Shown: in pieces, positions 1 to 8,106 of the stretch
How positions within the stretch are numbered: position 1 is the stretch's first letter
How the letters are laid out: the number at the start of each line of letters is the position of its first letter
DNA from: Brockia lithotrophica
GTDB taxonomy: Bacteria > Bacillota > Bacilli > Thermicanales > DSM-22653
Assembly (NCBI GenBank): GCA_003050565.1
Contig: PEBW01000001.1
Location: 62,001 to 126,000 of the forward strand
Direction of reading: 5' to 3'
Length of the DNA stretch: 64,000 nucleotides
The notes under the pieces: model-generated
The model's input: only the letters and a program-made list of their open reading frames with translations
The model's database searches: none
Told to the model about the DNA's origin: nothing
Position numbers and translations under genes: made by a program

Positions 1-250
1 CGTTCGGTGCCCCGCTCACGACCGTGTACGTGTTTTCTCCCGTCTCGACGCGGGCGACGACGAGCCGGTCGGCGTTGGGGTGCGGGGATACGTCCGCCAC
101 CCGCGCGGTGATCACCCCTTCCACCCCGCGATTGCGTACCTCGACGGCATCCACTTCGAGCCCGGCCATGGTCAAGCGTCGGGCGAGCTCGCGGGGTTCG
201 ATGTCCCAGATGTCCACGTAGTCCGAAAGCCAGGAAAGCGAAACGCGCAT
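1..250 (-). CDS. pheT: Phenylalanyl-tRNA synthetase beta subunit, N-terminal part
   Basis: Encodes the first 83 residues of the beta subunit of the cytoplasmic (alpha-beta)2 phenylalanyl-tRNA synthetase; the rest lies beyond the window edge. The translated start reads MRVSLSWLSDYVDI, typical of PheT, followed by the beginning of the EMAP/OB tRNA-binding domain with the motif HPNADRL near residues 63-69. The ATG at 248-250 has a purine-rich GGAGGG ribosome-binding site about 10 bases upstream and lies 33 bases after the pheS stop, so pheS and pheT form an operon. Truncation is due only to the window boundary. Confidence 0.95.
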   Translation of the reverse strand, partial: MRVSLSWLSDYVDIWDIEPRELARRLTMAGLEVDAVEVRNRGVEGVITARVADVSPHPNADRLVVARVETGENTYTVVSGAPN

Positions 251-283
251 CCTCTGCCCACCCTCCGTCGGAATGTCGCGCCT

Positions 284-1339
284 TCAAGCATGTACGCGGA
301 ACGGCCGCAGGAAGCGCACATCTCCCGTGTAAAAAGAGCGAATGTCCTCTACGCCGTACTTGATCATCGCCAGACGTTCGACGCCGAGGCCGAAAGCAAA
401 GCCGGACACGCGTTCCGGATCGTACCCCGCCCCGCGGAGTACCTCCGGGTGCACCATCCCCGCGCCCAGGACCTCGATCCAACCCGTAAACTTGCACACG
501 TTGCACCCCACGCCTCCGCACTTGTGGCAAGAGACGTCCACCTCGACGCTCGGCTCCGTAAACGGGAAAAAGCTCGGCCGCAGGCGGATTCGCGTACCTT
601 CGCCGAAGAAGGCGCGAGCAAAGGCGAGGAGCGTGCCTTTGAGGTCGGCCAAACTCACCCCCTCGTCGACGACGAGCCCTTCTACCTGCGTGAACATGTG
701 CGAGTGGGTGGCGTCGTCCTCGTCGCGACGGTACACCGTACCCGGGGCGACGATGCGCACGGGCAGTCCGCCCCCGCGGGCGAGGAGCGTGCGAACCTGC
801 ACGGGCGACGTGTGCGTGCGGAGAAGTACGTCTTCTGCCAGGTAGAAGCTGTCCTGCATGTCCCGCGCCGGGTGGTCAGGGGGGATGTTCAAACGCTCGA
901 AGTTGTACAAATCCCACTCCACCTCCGGTCCCTCGACGACGGAGTAGCCGAGGTGGAGGAAAATCTCTTCGATCTCTTCGATCACGCGCAGGATGGGGTG
1001 TGCCGCTCCGAGGGGATACGGTTCCCCGGGGAGGGAAAGGTCGAGTCGTTCCGCTTCCAGGCGCCGCTTCGTCTCTTCCGCCCGAAGCGCGGCCCGGCGC
1101 TCCTCGTACGCCCGCTCCACCTCTTCCCATGCGGCGTTGAGCGCCCGACCTGCGGCGGGACGCTCTTCCGGCGGAAGCTCCCGCAGACGCTCGCGGGCGA
1201 GCGAAAGAACACCCCGCTTTCCGAGGTATTCGACGCGCAACCCCTCGAGGGTGGCTTCGTCGGCGGCCAAGGCGATGCGCGCACGCGCTTCCGAAGCGAT
1301 CCGCTCTAATTCCGAGGTGTCGAGCTTCTGGAAATCCAT
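284..1339 (-). CDS. pheS: Phenylalanyl-tRNA synthetase alpha subunit
   Basis: Catalytic alpha subunit that activates phenylalanine and charges tRNA-Phe in the cytoplasm. The 351-residue product has an N-terminal coiled-coil (about 1-95), then the class II synthetase core: motif 1 around HPILRVIEEIEEIF (about 110-125), motif 2 with YRRDEDDATHSHMF, a Cys-rich CHKCGG...CNVC segment and motif 3 with FGLGVERLAMIKYG near the C-terminus. I chose the ATG at 1339 (MDFQKLDT) because GAGGAGG lies 8 bases upstream; the longer reading frame to 1381 has no site. Transcription probably starts from an extended -10 promoter about 55 bases upstream. I saw no T-box in the short leader, unlike many Gram-positive pheS genes. 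Confidence 0.97.
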   Translation of the reverse strand: MDFQKLDTSELERIASEARARIALAADEATLEGLRVEYLGKRGVLSLARERLRELPPEERPAAGRALNAAWEEVERAYEERRAALRAEETKRRLEAERLDLSLPGEPYPLGAAHPILRVIEEIEEIFLHLGYSVVEGPEVEWDLYNFERLNIPPDHPARDMQDSFYLAEDVLLRTHTSPVQVRTLLARGGGLPVRIVAPGTVYRRDEDDATHSHMFTQVEGLVVDEGVSLADLKGTLLAFARAFFGEGTRIRLRPSFFPFTEPSVEVDVSCHKCGGVGCNVCKFTGWIEVLGAGMVHPEVLRGAGYDPERVSGFAFGLGVERLAMIKYGVEDIRSFYTGDVRFLRPFRVHA

Positions 1340-1393
1340 CGGGGAAACCTCCTCACCTGTCGCACGGCACCGGCGTCGCACAAGTCTGACCGC

Positions 1394-1402
1394 ATTATAC
1401 CA
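1394..1402 (-). promoter_or_regulatory. Extended -10 promoter of pheS-pheT
   Basis: Read on the minus strand this is TGGTATAAT, a consensus -10 hexamer with the TGn extension. No good -35 hexamer is found 16-18 bases upstream. Transcription would start near 1387, leaving a leader of under 50 bases. An identical TGGTATAAT stands in front of nrdR. Confidence 0.6.
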
Positions 1403-1471
1403 AACTCCGCCGCATCCGCGCTCGCGCCCCGCCGGAGGGCGGACGCGCCATCCCCTCGGGACCTCGGGTCG

Positions 1472-2383
1472 TCACTCCTCTCCCTCGCGCACCGGACGCT
1501 TGAGCGTGTGCGCGCCCACGACGTCGTGCACGTTCTCCACGACGACGATGGCTTCGGGGTCGTAGTCGAGGACGAGGGATTTAAGACGCTCGATTTCGAG
1601 ACGCGTGAGGACGATGTACAAGGCGGTGCGCGGTTCCACCCGCTCCCCGACGCAGGTCACCGCAAAACGGGTCACCGTTCGGCCGAGCTCGCGCCCGACC
1701 GCCTCGGCAATTTCCGCGCCGGCGCTCGTCACGATGAGCACGGAGCGCGATTCGTCCAAGCCCTGCAGGACAACGTCCACCGTGCGGAAGGCGACGTAGT
1801 ACGCGAGGGCGGAGTACATCCCGCTCTCCGGCGAAAGGAGGAAGGCCGCCAAAGCGAAGACGACGGCGTTCAAGGCGAGGGCGATTTCTCCCACGGAAAA
1901 GTCCGTCCTCTCCGAAAGAACGAGCGCCAAGAGGTCCATCCCGTCGACGGAGCCCTGGCCGCGGAGGATGAGGCCGATGCCCAACCCTACGAAGAGTCCG
2001 CCGAAGATGCTGGCGAGGATCGGGCTCTCGGTGAGCGGAACCGGCGGCGCCAAGACGCCGAGGAAGAACGCCAACGCGAGGAGGGCGTAGCCCGCCCCGA
2101 GCACGAAGCGACCGCCAAACTCCCGGTACCCCAAGTAGAGAAAAGGGGCGTTGAAGAATAAGACCAAGGCGGGCAAAAAGAGGTGCAGGCGGTAGGCGAG
2201 GAGCATCGCCAACCCGTTGACCCCCGCGTCGATGATGTGGTGCGGCAAAAAGAAGCGGGAAAAGCCGAAGGCGACAAAGAAGGCGCCGAGGGTGAGCGGA
2301 AGAAAGCGCCAAAAGGGGTGGCGACAAGGGCCGCACCGGGGTACCGTGCCCGAACCCATCCCCGGCTTCTGGGGAACCGACAT
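1472..2383 (-). CDS. YitT family membrane protein (DUF161/DUF2179)
   Basis: A 303-residue integral membrane protein of the YitT family. Residues about 20-200 hold five or six hydrophobic segments (for example LPLTLGAFFVAFGFSRFFLP and ALVLFFNAPFLYLGY), and the last 85 residues form a soluble DUF2179 domain (VTRFAVTCVGERVEPRTALY onward). The biochemical role of YitT proteins is not established; Gram-positive genomes carry several paralogues. Two ATG codons overlap at 2389 and 2383; GGAGG is spaced correctly (7 bases) only for 2383. The gene reads towards pheS, with a separate pheS promoter between them. Confidence 0.9.
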   Translation of the reverse strand: MSVPQKPGMGSGTVPRCGPCRHPFWRFLPLTLGAFFVAFGFSRFFLPHHIIDAGVNGLAMLLAYRLHLFLPALVLFFNAPFLYLGYREFGGRFVLGAGYALLALAFFLGVLAPPVPLTESPILASIFGGLFVGLGIGLILRGQGSVDGMDLLALVLSERTDFSVGEIALALNAVVFALAAFLLSPESGMYSALAYYVAFRTVDVVLQGLDESRSVLIVTSAGAEIAEAVGRELGRTVTRFAVTCVGERVEPRTALYIVLTRLEIERLKSLVLDYDPEAIVVVENVHDVVGAHTLKRPVREGEE

Positions 2384-2422
2384 ACCCATCCCTCCGGTTG
2401 TCCGACTGAGGTCTACCTCGGA

Positions 2423-3262
2423 CTACCCTCTGCGCTCCGCGCGTTCGCGCGCCTGCCGCCAGGCATAAAGGAGAACGGCGGCGGCGGCAGACACGTTCAA
2501 CGACTCGGCCCGCCCGTAGATAGGAATTCGCACGCGGACGTCCAAGAGCGCCCCGATCTCCCGGGGGATCCCCCCTCCTTCGCTCCCCAGGACCAGGGCG
2601 AAGCGCGGGGGCCAAGCCACGTCCCACACGGTCGTGTCTCCCCGCGGATCGGCGCCCAAGAGGACAACTCCGGACCGGCGAAGGGAGGCGAGCGTCTCCT
2701 CCGTCCCCTCCCACAGGGGGATGCGGAAGTGGGCACCCATGCCCGCCCGAAGGACCTTGTCCCCGTAAGGATCGACAGAACCCCGCAGAACGAGAACTCC
2801 GTCGACACCCGCTGCTTCTGCCGTGCGCAAAATGGTTCCCGCGTTACCCGGATCCTGCACGCCAGCGAGGACCGCGAGGCTGAGGGAAGGGCGAGCGGCG
2901 AGCGCGGACAGCTCTTCCGGAGGAGCGAACGTGCGCGCCGTGGCAAAGATCCCCTGGGGCGTCACGGTCGCCGCGAGGCGGCGGACGACGTCCGGCGCGA
3001 GCACGAAGACGGGGACCCGTCGGTCTGGCGCGGCGGCGAGGACGGCGGCGAGCTCGAGATCGGCTCCGGAAAGAGCCCTGCCGTATACACCTTCTTCCAA
3101 GAGGAGGGAAGTCACCGCCCCCGCTGCCCACGCGTCGAGGACGAGACGCCTCCCTTCTAGGAACACCTCCCCCGTACGGCGGCGCCCGGACCGCGAGAGA
3201 AGTTTGCGCCACGCTCGAACCCGAGGATTTCCTGCGGACGTAATCCTCGTGACTTTGTACAC
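2423..3262 (-). CDS. SpoU-family RNA 2'-O-ribose methyltransferase (YsgA-like)
   Basis: A 279-residue SPOUT-class methyltransferase expected to 2'-O-methylate a ribose in ribosomal RNA using S-adenosylmethionine. It has an N-terminal substrate-binding domain (about 1-100, RITSAGNPRVRAWRKLLSRS) and a C-terminal knotted fold with the three SpoU motifs: QDPGNAGTILRTAEAAG, LVLGSEGGGIP and the final RIPIYGRAESLNVSAAAAV. The start is the GTG at 3262, with GGGAGG 9 bases upstream; the frame extends further but without a site. Adjacency to pheS and sspI is the ysgA position in B. subtilis, which supports a YsgA-like assignment over RlmB. Confidence 0.9.
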   Translation of the reverse strand: MYKVTRITSAGNPRVRAWRKLLSRSGRRRTGEVFLEGRRLVLDAWAAGAVTSLLLEEGVYGRALSGADLELAAVLAAAPDRRVPVFVLAPDVVRRLAATVTPQGIFATARTFAPPEELSALAARPSLSLAVLAGVQDPGNAGTILRTAEAAGVDGVLVLRGSVDPYGDKVLRAGMGAHFRIPLWEGTEETLASLRRSGVVLLGADPRGDTTVWDVAWPPRFALVLGSEGGGIPREIGALLDVRVRIPIYGRAESLNVSAAAAVLLYAWRQARERAERRG

Positions 3263-3447
3263 CCTCCCGTACCTCCCGATTTCCTGCCCGCGGTGGAAAA
3301 AAGTCGTTCTCCTGCGCCGCCCCTTTGCCAGGTATGCCTGAGGTACTCCCTCCCATCCTAAGGAGCGGGAAAATCCGCAGAAAGGGAGGTGCGGCCTCGA
3401 TCGTCCGGTTCTCCCCTCGGAAACTTCGGACGGTTCGGCCGAAACCG

Positions 3448-3669
3448 ATGGCACCGATTTCGGGAACGATCAACCTCCGCCAAGCTCTCGAAGCGAAGCT
3501 GAGCGGCGCGACGCACCAGGAACTCCGGGAGACGATCGAAGATGCGATTCAGAGCCGCGAAGAGATGATCCTCCCGGGGCTCGGGTACCTCTTCGAGATC
3601 CTTTGGAAACACGCGGACGAGGCAGAACGCTCGCGAATCCTCGACGTCCTCGCCCGTCACTTCTCCTAG
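3448..3669 (+). CDS. sspI: Small acid-soluble spore protein SspI
   Basis: Minor small acid-soluble protein of the spore core, made late in the forespore. The product from the ATG at 3448 is 73 residues and matches the family over its length: INLRQALEAKLSG, then TIEDAIQSREEMILPGLG and LFEILWKHADEAE. Family members are about 70 residues. The start is uncertain: the ATG at 3448 has no clear ribosome-binding site, whereas a strong AAAGGGAGGT at 3381-3390 precedes an in-frame ATC at 3400 that would add 16 residues. It stands divergent from the ysgA-like gene, the Bacillus arrangement. I could not identify a convincing sigma-G promoter. Confidence 0.9.
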   Translation: MAPISGTINLRQALEAKLSGATHQELRETIEDAIQSREEMILPGLGYLFEILWKHADEAERSRILDVLARHFS

Positions 3670-3683
3670 AGCGAGTGAGCCGT

Positions 3684-5186
3684 TCAGGCGATCGTCTGGT
3701 CGCGACCGCGGGGAGGGACTTCATCCCTTTGGGGTTCGCCCTCTTCTCCCGGGGTAAACCCCGACGCCACGAGGGCTTCGCGTACGGGAGGTAGGGCCGT
3801 GTAGTTGGCGATGAGAAAAAGGCCGGTGTCCGCGTGGAAAACCTCCGCCAGGGGGTACGGGGACCCGAGGAGGCGGGCAACTGCCGTGCGCGGTTCCGCC
3901 TCTACGAAAAGGCGCTCTGCCGCAAATCCCTCCTCCCGAAGCACCCGGGCGAGGTCCTCGCGCCGCGTACCGGTGACGACGACCGCCTCTACGTCCGACC
4001 GCACGAGCGCGGACAGACCCGCATCGGCAATCCAGCTCGCATCCTCACCGTCGGCCGGGGCGTTGTTTACCGCCAGGAGAAAACGTTTGGGCCCCTCCCG
4101 TCGGAGAAACTCAGACAGGGTAACGCGCATCCCCGCTGCATTTTTGGCCAGGTTGAGCGTCGCCCGAACGCCCGAAGCGCGAAGCACTTCCATCCGTCCC
4201 CGGGGAAGGCGAAAACGCGCGAGGGCTCGGGCAAAGGCATCGGGAGAAACGCCGAGGGCAGAAGCGGCGCTCCAGGCGGCGAGGACCGTGTAGGCGTTGT
4301 AGGTACCCAAAAGTGGCACGGCAAACGTCCGACCGGAAACCTCGAGGAGAAAGCCCCGGGTGAAGGAATCCGGAGGGAGGATCCTCCCTTCCCGCACGTC
4401 CGCGTCCGGCCGCCGAAATCCGCACACCGGGCAGCGGTAACGCCCTAGGTGGGGCCCCAGCGCCTCGGGAAGGCGTACGGTGTACACGAGGGGGGCCCCA
4501 CAATAGGGACAAGCCTCCGAGGGCGCCTCCCCCTCGTCGCGTTCCTCGCCGGCTTCGAGCCCGAAATACGACGGAGACCTTGCCCCCTGGGCGGCGTACA
4601 CGGTGAGCGGCTGGTCGGCGTTGGCTACGACGGTAAAGCGTCCTTCGAAGCTTCGGTCGAGCTCCGCCAACGTTTTCCGCAGGCGTTCAGAAAGCTCGCG
4701 CGGAGACCCGTAGCGGTCGAGCTGGTCGGGGTAGAGGTTGAGGAGGACGACGACGTCCGGCGCCAGTTCGCGGACGAGCGCAGGGAGGCTCCCCTCGTCC
4801 ACCTCGAAGACGGCGTAGGCACCCCGAGGCAACCGCCCCGAAGGATCTGCCGCGTTCACAAAAGCCGTAGCGAGACCCGAGGGCATGTTCGCGCCTTTGT
4901 CGTTCGTGACCACCGAGATCCCGCTCTCGCGCAAGGCACTGGCGACGAGAGCGGTGGTCGTCGTCTTGCCGTTCGTCCCCGTGAGGAACAGGACGTGTGT
5001 CACTTGGTCCGCCCAATGGGACAATCCCCGAGGGCAAAGCTTCAAAAAGACGTAGCCGGGCAAGCTCGACCCGCCTTCCGGCCGCAGGCGCAAAAGAAGT
5101 CTTACGAGCCGGGCCGCGCGAAAGGCTACGCCACACAGAAAGTCGCCCATCCACCCAGAGGACTTCGCTTTTAGGCTGTGCTCCAT
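3684..5186 (-). CDS. murT: MurT-type Mur ligase (lipid II isoglutaminyl synthase subunit)
   Basis: A 500-residue Mur ligase-like protein matching MurT, the ATP-binding subunit of the MurT/GatD enzyme that amidates the alpha-carboxyl of D-Glu in lipid II. It has the P-loop TGTNGKTTT (69-77), the Mur central domain with NLYPDQLDRYG (150-160), four cysteines of the MurT zinc ribbon (C226, C229, C252, C255, pattern CPYC...CPVC) and a C-terminal DUF1727-type domain ending near LIANYTALPPVREAL. Its partner GatD normally follows in the same operon; here the gene ends 14 bases before the converging sspI and no GatD occurs anywhere in the window. The ATG at 5186 has only a weak ribosome-binding site. 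Confidence 0.9.
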   Translation of the reverse strand: MEHSLKAKSSGWMGDFLCGVAFRAARLVRLLLRLRPEGGSSLPGYVFLKLCPRGLSHWADQVTHVLFLTGTNGKTTTTALVASALRESGISVVTNDKGANMPSGLATAFVNAADPSGRLPRGAYAVFEVDEGSLPALVRELAPDVVVLLNLYPDQLDRYGSPRELSERLRKTLAELDRSFEGRFTVVANADQPLTVYAAQGARSPSYFGLEAGEERDEGEAPSEACPYCGAPLVYTVRLPEALGPHLGRYRCPVCGFRRPDADVREGRILPPDSFTRGFLLEVSGRTFAVPLLGTYNAYTVLAAWSAASALGVSPDAFARALARFRLPRGRMEVLRASGVRATLNLAKNAAGMRVTLSEFLRREGPKRFLLAVNNAPADGEDASWIADAGLSALVRSDVEAVVVTGTRREDLARVLREEGFAAERLFVEAEPRTAVARLLGSPYPLAEVFHADTGLFLIANYTALPPVREALVASGFTPGEEGEPQRDEVPPRGRDQTIA

Positions 5187-5393
5187 GGGCTTTCCCGTCC
5201 CCGCGATGAAGTCGTCGTGCCCCTTGTCCCCATTTCCATCTTACCCGGAACGTCGGCCCTTTCCTCGTGCTTTCCGCCGAAATTCGCCTGCAATCTCCGC
5301 GCGAAGGGATCGCAAGGAGAAAGGCGTCTCCGACGAGCGGGCGGTTCCGAACGGGTACATCTTACGGCAAATTGCGCTCTCCCACAAAGCGCC

Positions 5394-5420
5394 GCGGGGC
5401 AGCCCCGTGGACTGCCCCGC
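5394..5420. repeat. Inverted repeat between rplT and murT
   Basis: Nine-base arms GCGGGGCAG (5394-5402) and CTGCCCCGC (5412-5420) form a strong stem in the 290-base gap between rplT and murT. It lies about 57 bases after the rplT stop, where an operon terminator is expected, but the seven-base T run (minus strand) precedes the stem instead of following it. It is not a standard intrinsic terminator. The remainder of 5187-5476 shows nothing else I can identify. Confidence 0.5.
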
Positions 5421-5476
5421 AGAAAAAAATACCCTTTGCTCTGATCTGACGAGATTCTAGAGGGAAAAGGCGCACC

Positions 5477-5830
5477 TCAGGCGAGGGCCGCCTTGGCCTT
5501 TTCCACGAGCGCGAGAAACGCCTGGGGATCGCGGACGGCGAGGTCCGCAAGCATCTTCCGGTTTACCGCAACGCCCGCCTGCTTCAAGCCGTAGATGAAG
5601 CGGTTGTACGTGAGGCCGTGCGCCCGTACGGCGGCGTTGATCCGCACGATCCACAGGCGACGAAAGTCGCGCTTCCGCTGCCGCCGGTCGCGGTACGCGT
5701 ACACGAGGGACTTCATGACCTGTTGCTTTGCGACGCGGTACAGCGAGTGCTTGGCTCCCCGATATCCCTTGGCGAGCTTGAGGATCTTCTTGTGGCGCCG
5801 GCGCGTGACCGTTCCGCCCTTGACGCGCAT
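5477..5830 (-). CDS. rplT: 50S ribosomal protein L20
   Basis: Ribosomal protein L20 (bL20), needed for early 50S assembly and, in Bacillus, the repressor of its own operon through the leader RNA. The 117-residue product has the normal length, the very basic N-terminus [23 protein letters not shown] shortened here to its first half by convention ([17 protein letters not shown]), the conserved [15 protein letters not shown] segment and the C-terminal globular domain. It is third in infC-rpmI-rplT, read from a promoter at about 7090. The ribosome-binding site is AAAGGGTG, about 8 bases before the ATG. Confidence 0.97.
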   Translation of the reverse strand: MRVKGGTVTRRRHKKILKLAKGYRGAKHSLYRVAKQQVMKSLVYAYRDRRQRKRDFRRLWIVRINAAVRAHGLTYNRFIYGLKQAGVAVNRKMLADLAVRDPQAFLALVEKAKAALA

Positions 5831-5955
5831 CGTTTTTCACCCTTTCTCGTGGCAACGCGTTCTTCCTCGCAGGCGCGAAACCTGCCTTCGGCTCGAAACG
5901 TCCGTGACCGCTTACGAAAAGGCCGAGTTCCTCGGAACCCCCCACCCGAAACTTC

Positions 5956-6156
5956 TCACTCGAGATACGGCGCGGCGCGCAAGATCCGCTTCGCCTGGGT
6001 TTTCCCGAACACGGCCTTGCGGCGCAGGCGGCGGAGGCGCTTCCGGGACTTGTGCTCGTTCAAGTGCGAACGGTTGTTGCGCCAGTGGACGACCTTCCCG
6101 CTCCCCGTACGCTTGAAACGCTTCATCGCACCGCGGTGGGACTTCATCTTGGGCAT
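5956..6156 (-). CDS. rpmI: 50S ribosomal protein L35
   Basis: Ribosomal protein L35 (bL35), 66 residues. The sequence MPKMKSHRGAMKRFKRTGSG is the family signature, followed by NNRSHLNEHKSRKRLRRLRR. It is the middle gene of infC-rpmI-rplT, 112 bases after infC and 125 bases before rplT; the latter gap is wider than usual and contains no recognisable terminator. Confidence 0.97.
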   Translation of the reverse strand: MPKMKSHRGAMKRFKRTGSGKVVHWRNNRSHLNEHKSRKRLRRLRRKAVFGKTQAKRILRAAPYLE

Positions 6157-6268
6157 CTTCGAACCGACCCCCTGTCTCGGACGAAATCGCGCAAGATGGT
6201 CTGTGCAGACGACGGACCCAGAAAACGTGCCTCCTCGGCAGTGCGCCCTTCCTTCTTCGCCAAAAGGC

Positions 6269-6850
6269 TCACACGTGAGGTTCTTCTTCCCGAACTTGGG
6301 CCTCCCGCGCCGGTGGCGCTGCAGGCCGAGCCTGACGCGGGGCGAGGATCATGATGAGCTGCCGGCCTTCCATGAGCGGTTTCCGCTCGACGGTGGCGAG
6401 ATCGGCGACCGCCTCGGCGATGCGCTGCATGACCTCTTGCCCCAAGTCTGCGTGCGTGATTTGGCGCCCGCGAAAACGAAGCGTGCACTTTACCTTGTCG
6501 CCGTCCTCGAGAAAGGAACGGATGTGGCGGAGCTTCGTCTGAAAGTCGTGCTCGTCGATCGTGGGGCTGAAGCGAACTTCCTTGATCTCTACGGTCTTCT
6601 GCTTCTTGCGAGACTCCCGCTCCTTCTTGCTTTGTTCGAAACGGAACTTCCCGTAGTCCATGATCCGGCACACGGGCGGCGTCGCCTGCGGTGCCACGTT
6701 CACGAGATCGAGGTTTGCCTCGCGGGCGATGCGCAAGGCTTCCCGGAGAGGGACGATGCCGATTTGTTGGCCGTCGGGCCCGATGAGCCGCACTTCACGC
6801 GCGCGAATCGCCTCGTTCACCTGCACTTCGTCGCGATACCGGCTGCTAAT
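6269..6850 (-). CDS. infC: Translation initiation factor IF-3
   Basis: IF-3 binds the 30S subunit, keeps subunits apart and proofreads start codon selection. The product has the N-domain (NEAIRAREVRLIGPDGQQIG), the lysine-rich linker and the C-domain (PTIDEHDFQTKLRHIRSFLEDGDKVK in its first half). I place the start at the ATT at 6850, just before SSRYRDEVQVNEA, with GCGAGGTG 7 bases upstream; no ATG, GTG or TTG is well placed. A rare start is typical of infC because IF-3 discriminates against non-standard starts and so limits its own translation. The 193-residue product carries a Pro/Ala/Arg-rich C-terminal tail of about 20 residues absent from shorter homologues. First gene of infC-rpmI-rplT. 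Confidence 0.95.
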   Translation of the reverse strand: MSSRYRDEVQVNEAIRAREVRLIGPDGQQIGIVPLREALRIAREANLDLVNVAPQATPPVCRIMDYGKFRFEQSKKERESRKKQKTVEIKEVRFSPTIDEHDFQTKLRHIRSFLEDGDKVKCTLRFRGRQITHADLGQEVMQRIAEAVADLATVERKPLMEGRQLIMILAPRQARPAAPPAREAQVREEEPHV

Positions 6851-6884
6851 GGACCGCACCTCGCTTTGCAGAGCTAGAATTTGC

Positions 6885-7070
6885 GCGAAGGGAAAAAGAA
6901 AAGCGCGGCAACCGCCGCGCACCCTTTTCGGTAACCCTACCGAACTCCCACGGCCTCCGGCGTCGCAAACGCAACGCCCGCCTTTCCATGGGAAACGATC
7001 TGGGATTCCGAAACCTCCGGCCCGTAGGGCGCGAGGTGAGAAGCGCGCGGCTTCTGCTTTTCCAAACCAC
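6885..7070 (-). promoter_or_regulatory. Probable L20 leader with intrinsic terminator (attenuator)
   Basis: The 220-base untranslated region before infC ends in a textbook terminator on the minus strand: stem GCGCGGC/GCCGCGC (6903-6920) followed by TTTTCTTTTT (down to 6889), only 38 bases before the infC start. A terminator upstream of infC is how L20 autoregulates this operon in Bacillus: bound L20 favours termination. Further GC-rich pairing segments lie at about 6930-7060, which could form the competing antiterminator, but I did not fold them. The L20 assignment rests on position and architecture. Confidence 0.7.
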
Positions 7071-7076
7071 CGCAAA

Positions 7077-7104
7077 GGTATCACACGAAACCGGGGGATG
7101 TCAA
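7077..7104 (-). promoter_or_regulatory. Sigma-A promoter of infC-rpmI-rplT
   Basis: On the minus strand a perfect -35 TTGACA (7099-7104), a 16-base spacer and a -10 GATACC (7077-7082) preceded by a TGn extension. Transcription would start near 7070, giving a leader of about 220 bases. From here to the lipoprotein stop at 7309 I see nothing else. Confidence 0.7.
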
Positions 7105-7308
7105 GGCGAGGACTACGCCGAGGAGGCAAAAGACGCCCGCGCCCCCTCGCTTCCACGGAAACGACGCCCTCGAACGTCCCCCCTTGCGGCATCAGAGACG
7201 ACGCGCCTCCTCGCCCCCACGGAAACCGCCGCAATCCGTTTCTCTGGTCAACGCCTACGACCCGAGAGACCCACCCGGACGGCACGAAACCGCGGCAAGA
7301 GAAGAAAA

Positions 7309-7869
7309 TCAGTCGAGGTGCACGATCGCGTGGCCTGTCTTGAGGAATTCCGACTTGATGATGAACTCCAACCCCTTTGCGTCTTTGGGCACTTCGAAAA
7401 CGACTTCACCGCGGAGCTTCTTCCCTGGGGCAACCTCGCCGTCGGGTGTGGTTTTGGAGCCCGCAAGAGTCCGGTTGTAACGATTCCCCTCCGCATCTCG
7501 CAGGTCAAACATCATGAGAGACGACACGGGCTCCGGCTTCTCCCCGACGTTCTCTACCGTGACGTCTACGGCCAAAAAGATGTTCCCGGGGTTCGGGTTC
7601 ATGAACTCGTCTTTTACCTCGCGCGTTCCGTTTACGACGAACACGAGGTTGCCCATTTTAATTCGGTCGCCCACGCGAAATTCGGGATACGCGGCCTTCC
7701 CTCCGTCGGATTCTCCTTGGGCGGGTTTTTCGCCGCTTTCCGCCGCCGCGGATGCCGCCGAGTTCTTCTCCCCAACCTTCTCGGGTGTGACGCTCCCTCC
7801 GCACCCCGCGGCAAAGACGCCGACGAATAGGGCGAGGCCCAGCACCTGGGCGATGTGACGAAAGCGCAC
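7309..7869 (-). CDS. Lipoprotein with DUF4352 (telokin-like) domain
   Basis: A 186-residue secreted lipoprotein. The N-terminus has a signal peptide with lipobox FAAGC and lipidation cysteine C23, followed by a Gly/Ser/Glu-rich linker (about 24-58) and a DUF4352 immunoglobulin-like domain (about 60-186) including FRVGDRIKMGNLVFVVNGTREV. DUF4352 proteins are exported proteins of unknown function, common in Gram-positives. It is monocistronic: a terminator lies upstream at 8004-8038 and the infC promoter downstream. No partner gene suggests a role. Confidence 0.85.
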   Translation of the reverse strand: MRFRHIAQVLGLALFVGVFAAGCGGSVTPEKVGEKNSAASAAAESGEKPAQGESDGGKAAYPEFRVGDRIKMGNLVFVVNGTREVKDEFMNPNPGNIFLAVDVTVENVGEKPEPVSSLMMFDLRDAEGNRYNRTLAGSKTTPDGEVAPGKKLRGEVVFEVPKDAKGLEFIIKSEFLKTGHAIVHLD

Positions 7870-8003
7870 GTGATCTCCCTCCTCGACGCGATTTTAAATT
7901 CCCCGGCTCCGGCAACGCACCTGCTCTGCGTTCTCGTCCCGCGCGTGCCGCCCGCTTCGTCCTCATCCTACCTCCTTATCCCTGTCATCCGAGGTCGCAT
8001 ACC

Positions 8004-8038
8004 CGAAAAAAACAAAAACGCCCGGTCCACAGACCGGG
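8004..8038 (-). terminator. Intrinsic terminator after the WYL regulator
   Basis: On the minus strand the stem CCCGGTC/GACCGGG (8021-8038) is followed by GTTTTTGTTTTTTT. It lies 69 bases beyond the stop of the WYL gene and separates it from the DUF4352 lipoprotein gene. Confidence 0.9.
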
Positions 8039-8106
8039 TGCAAGGAATCCGAGAATCCGAAAATCTCCTTGCCGGGAAAGTCGTAAAGCGTTCGGTATCT
8101 CCTCCT

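Noticed and set aside
1340-1471. T-box leader before pheS
   Set aside because: The leader from the extended -10 element is under 50 bases and lacks AGGGTGG-like sequence.
5394-5420. Intrinsic terminator of the infC-rpmI-rplT operon
   Set aside because: The T run lies on the wrong side of the stem for minus-strand transcription, so I list it only as an inverted repeat.
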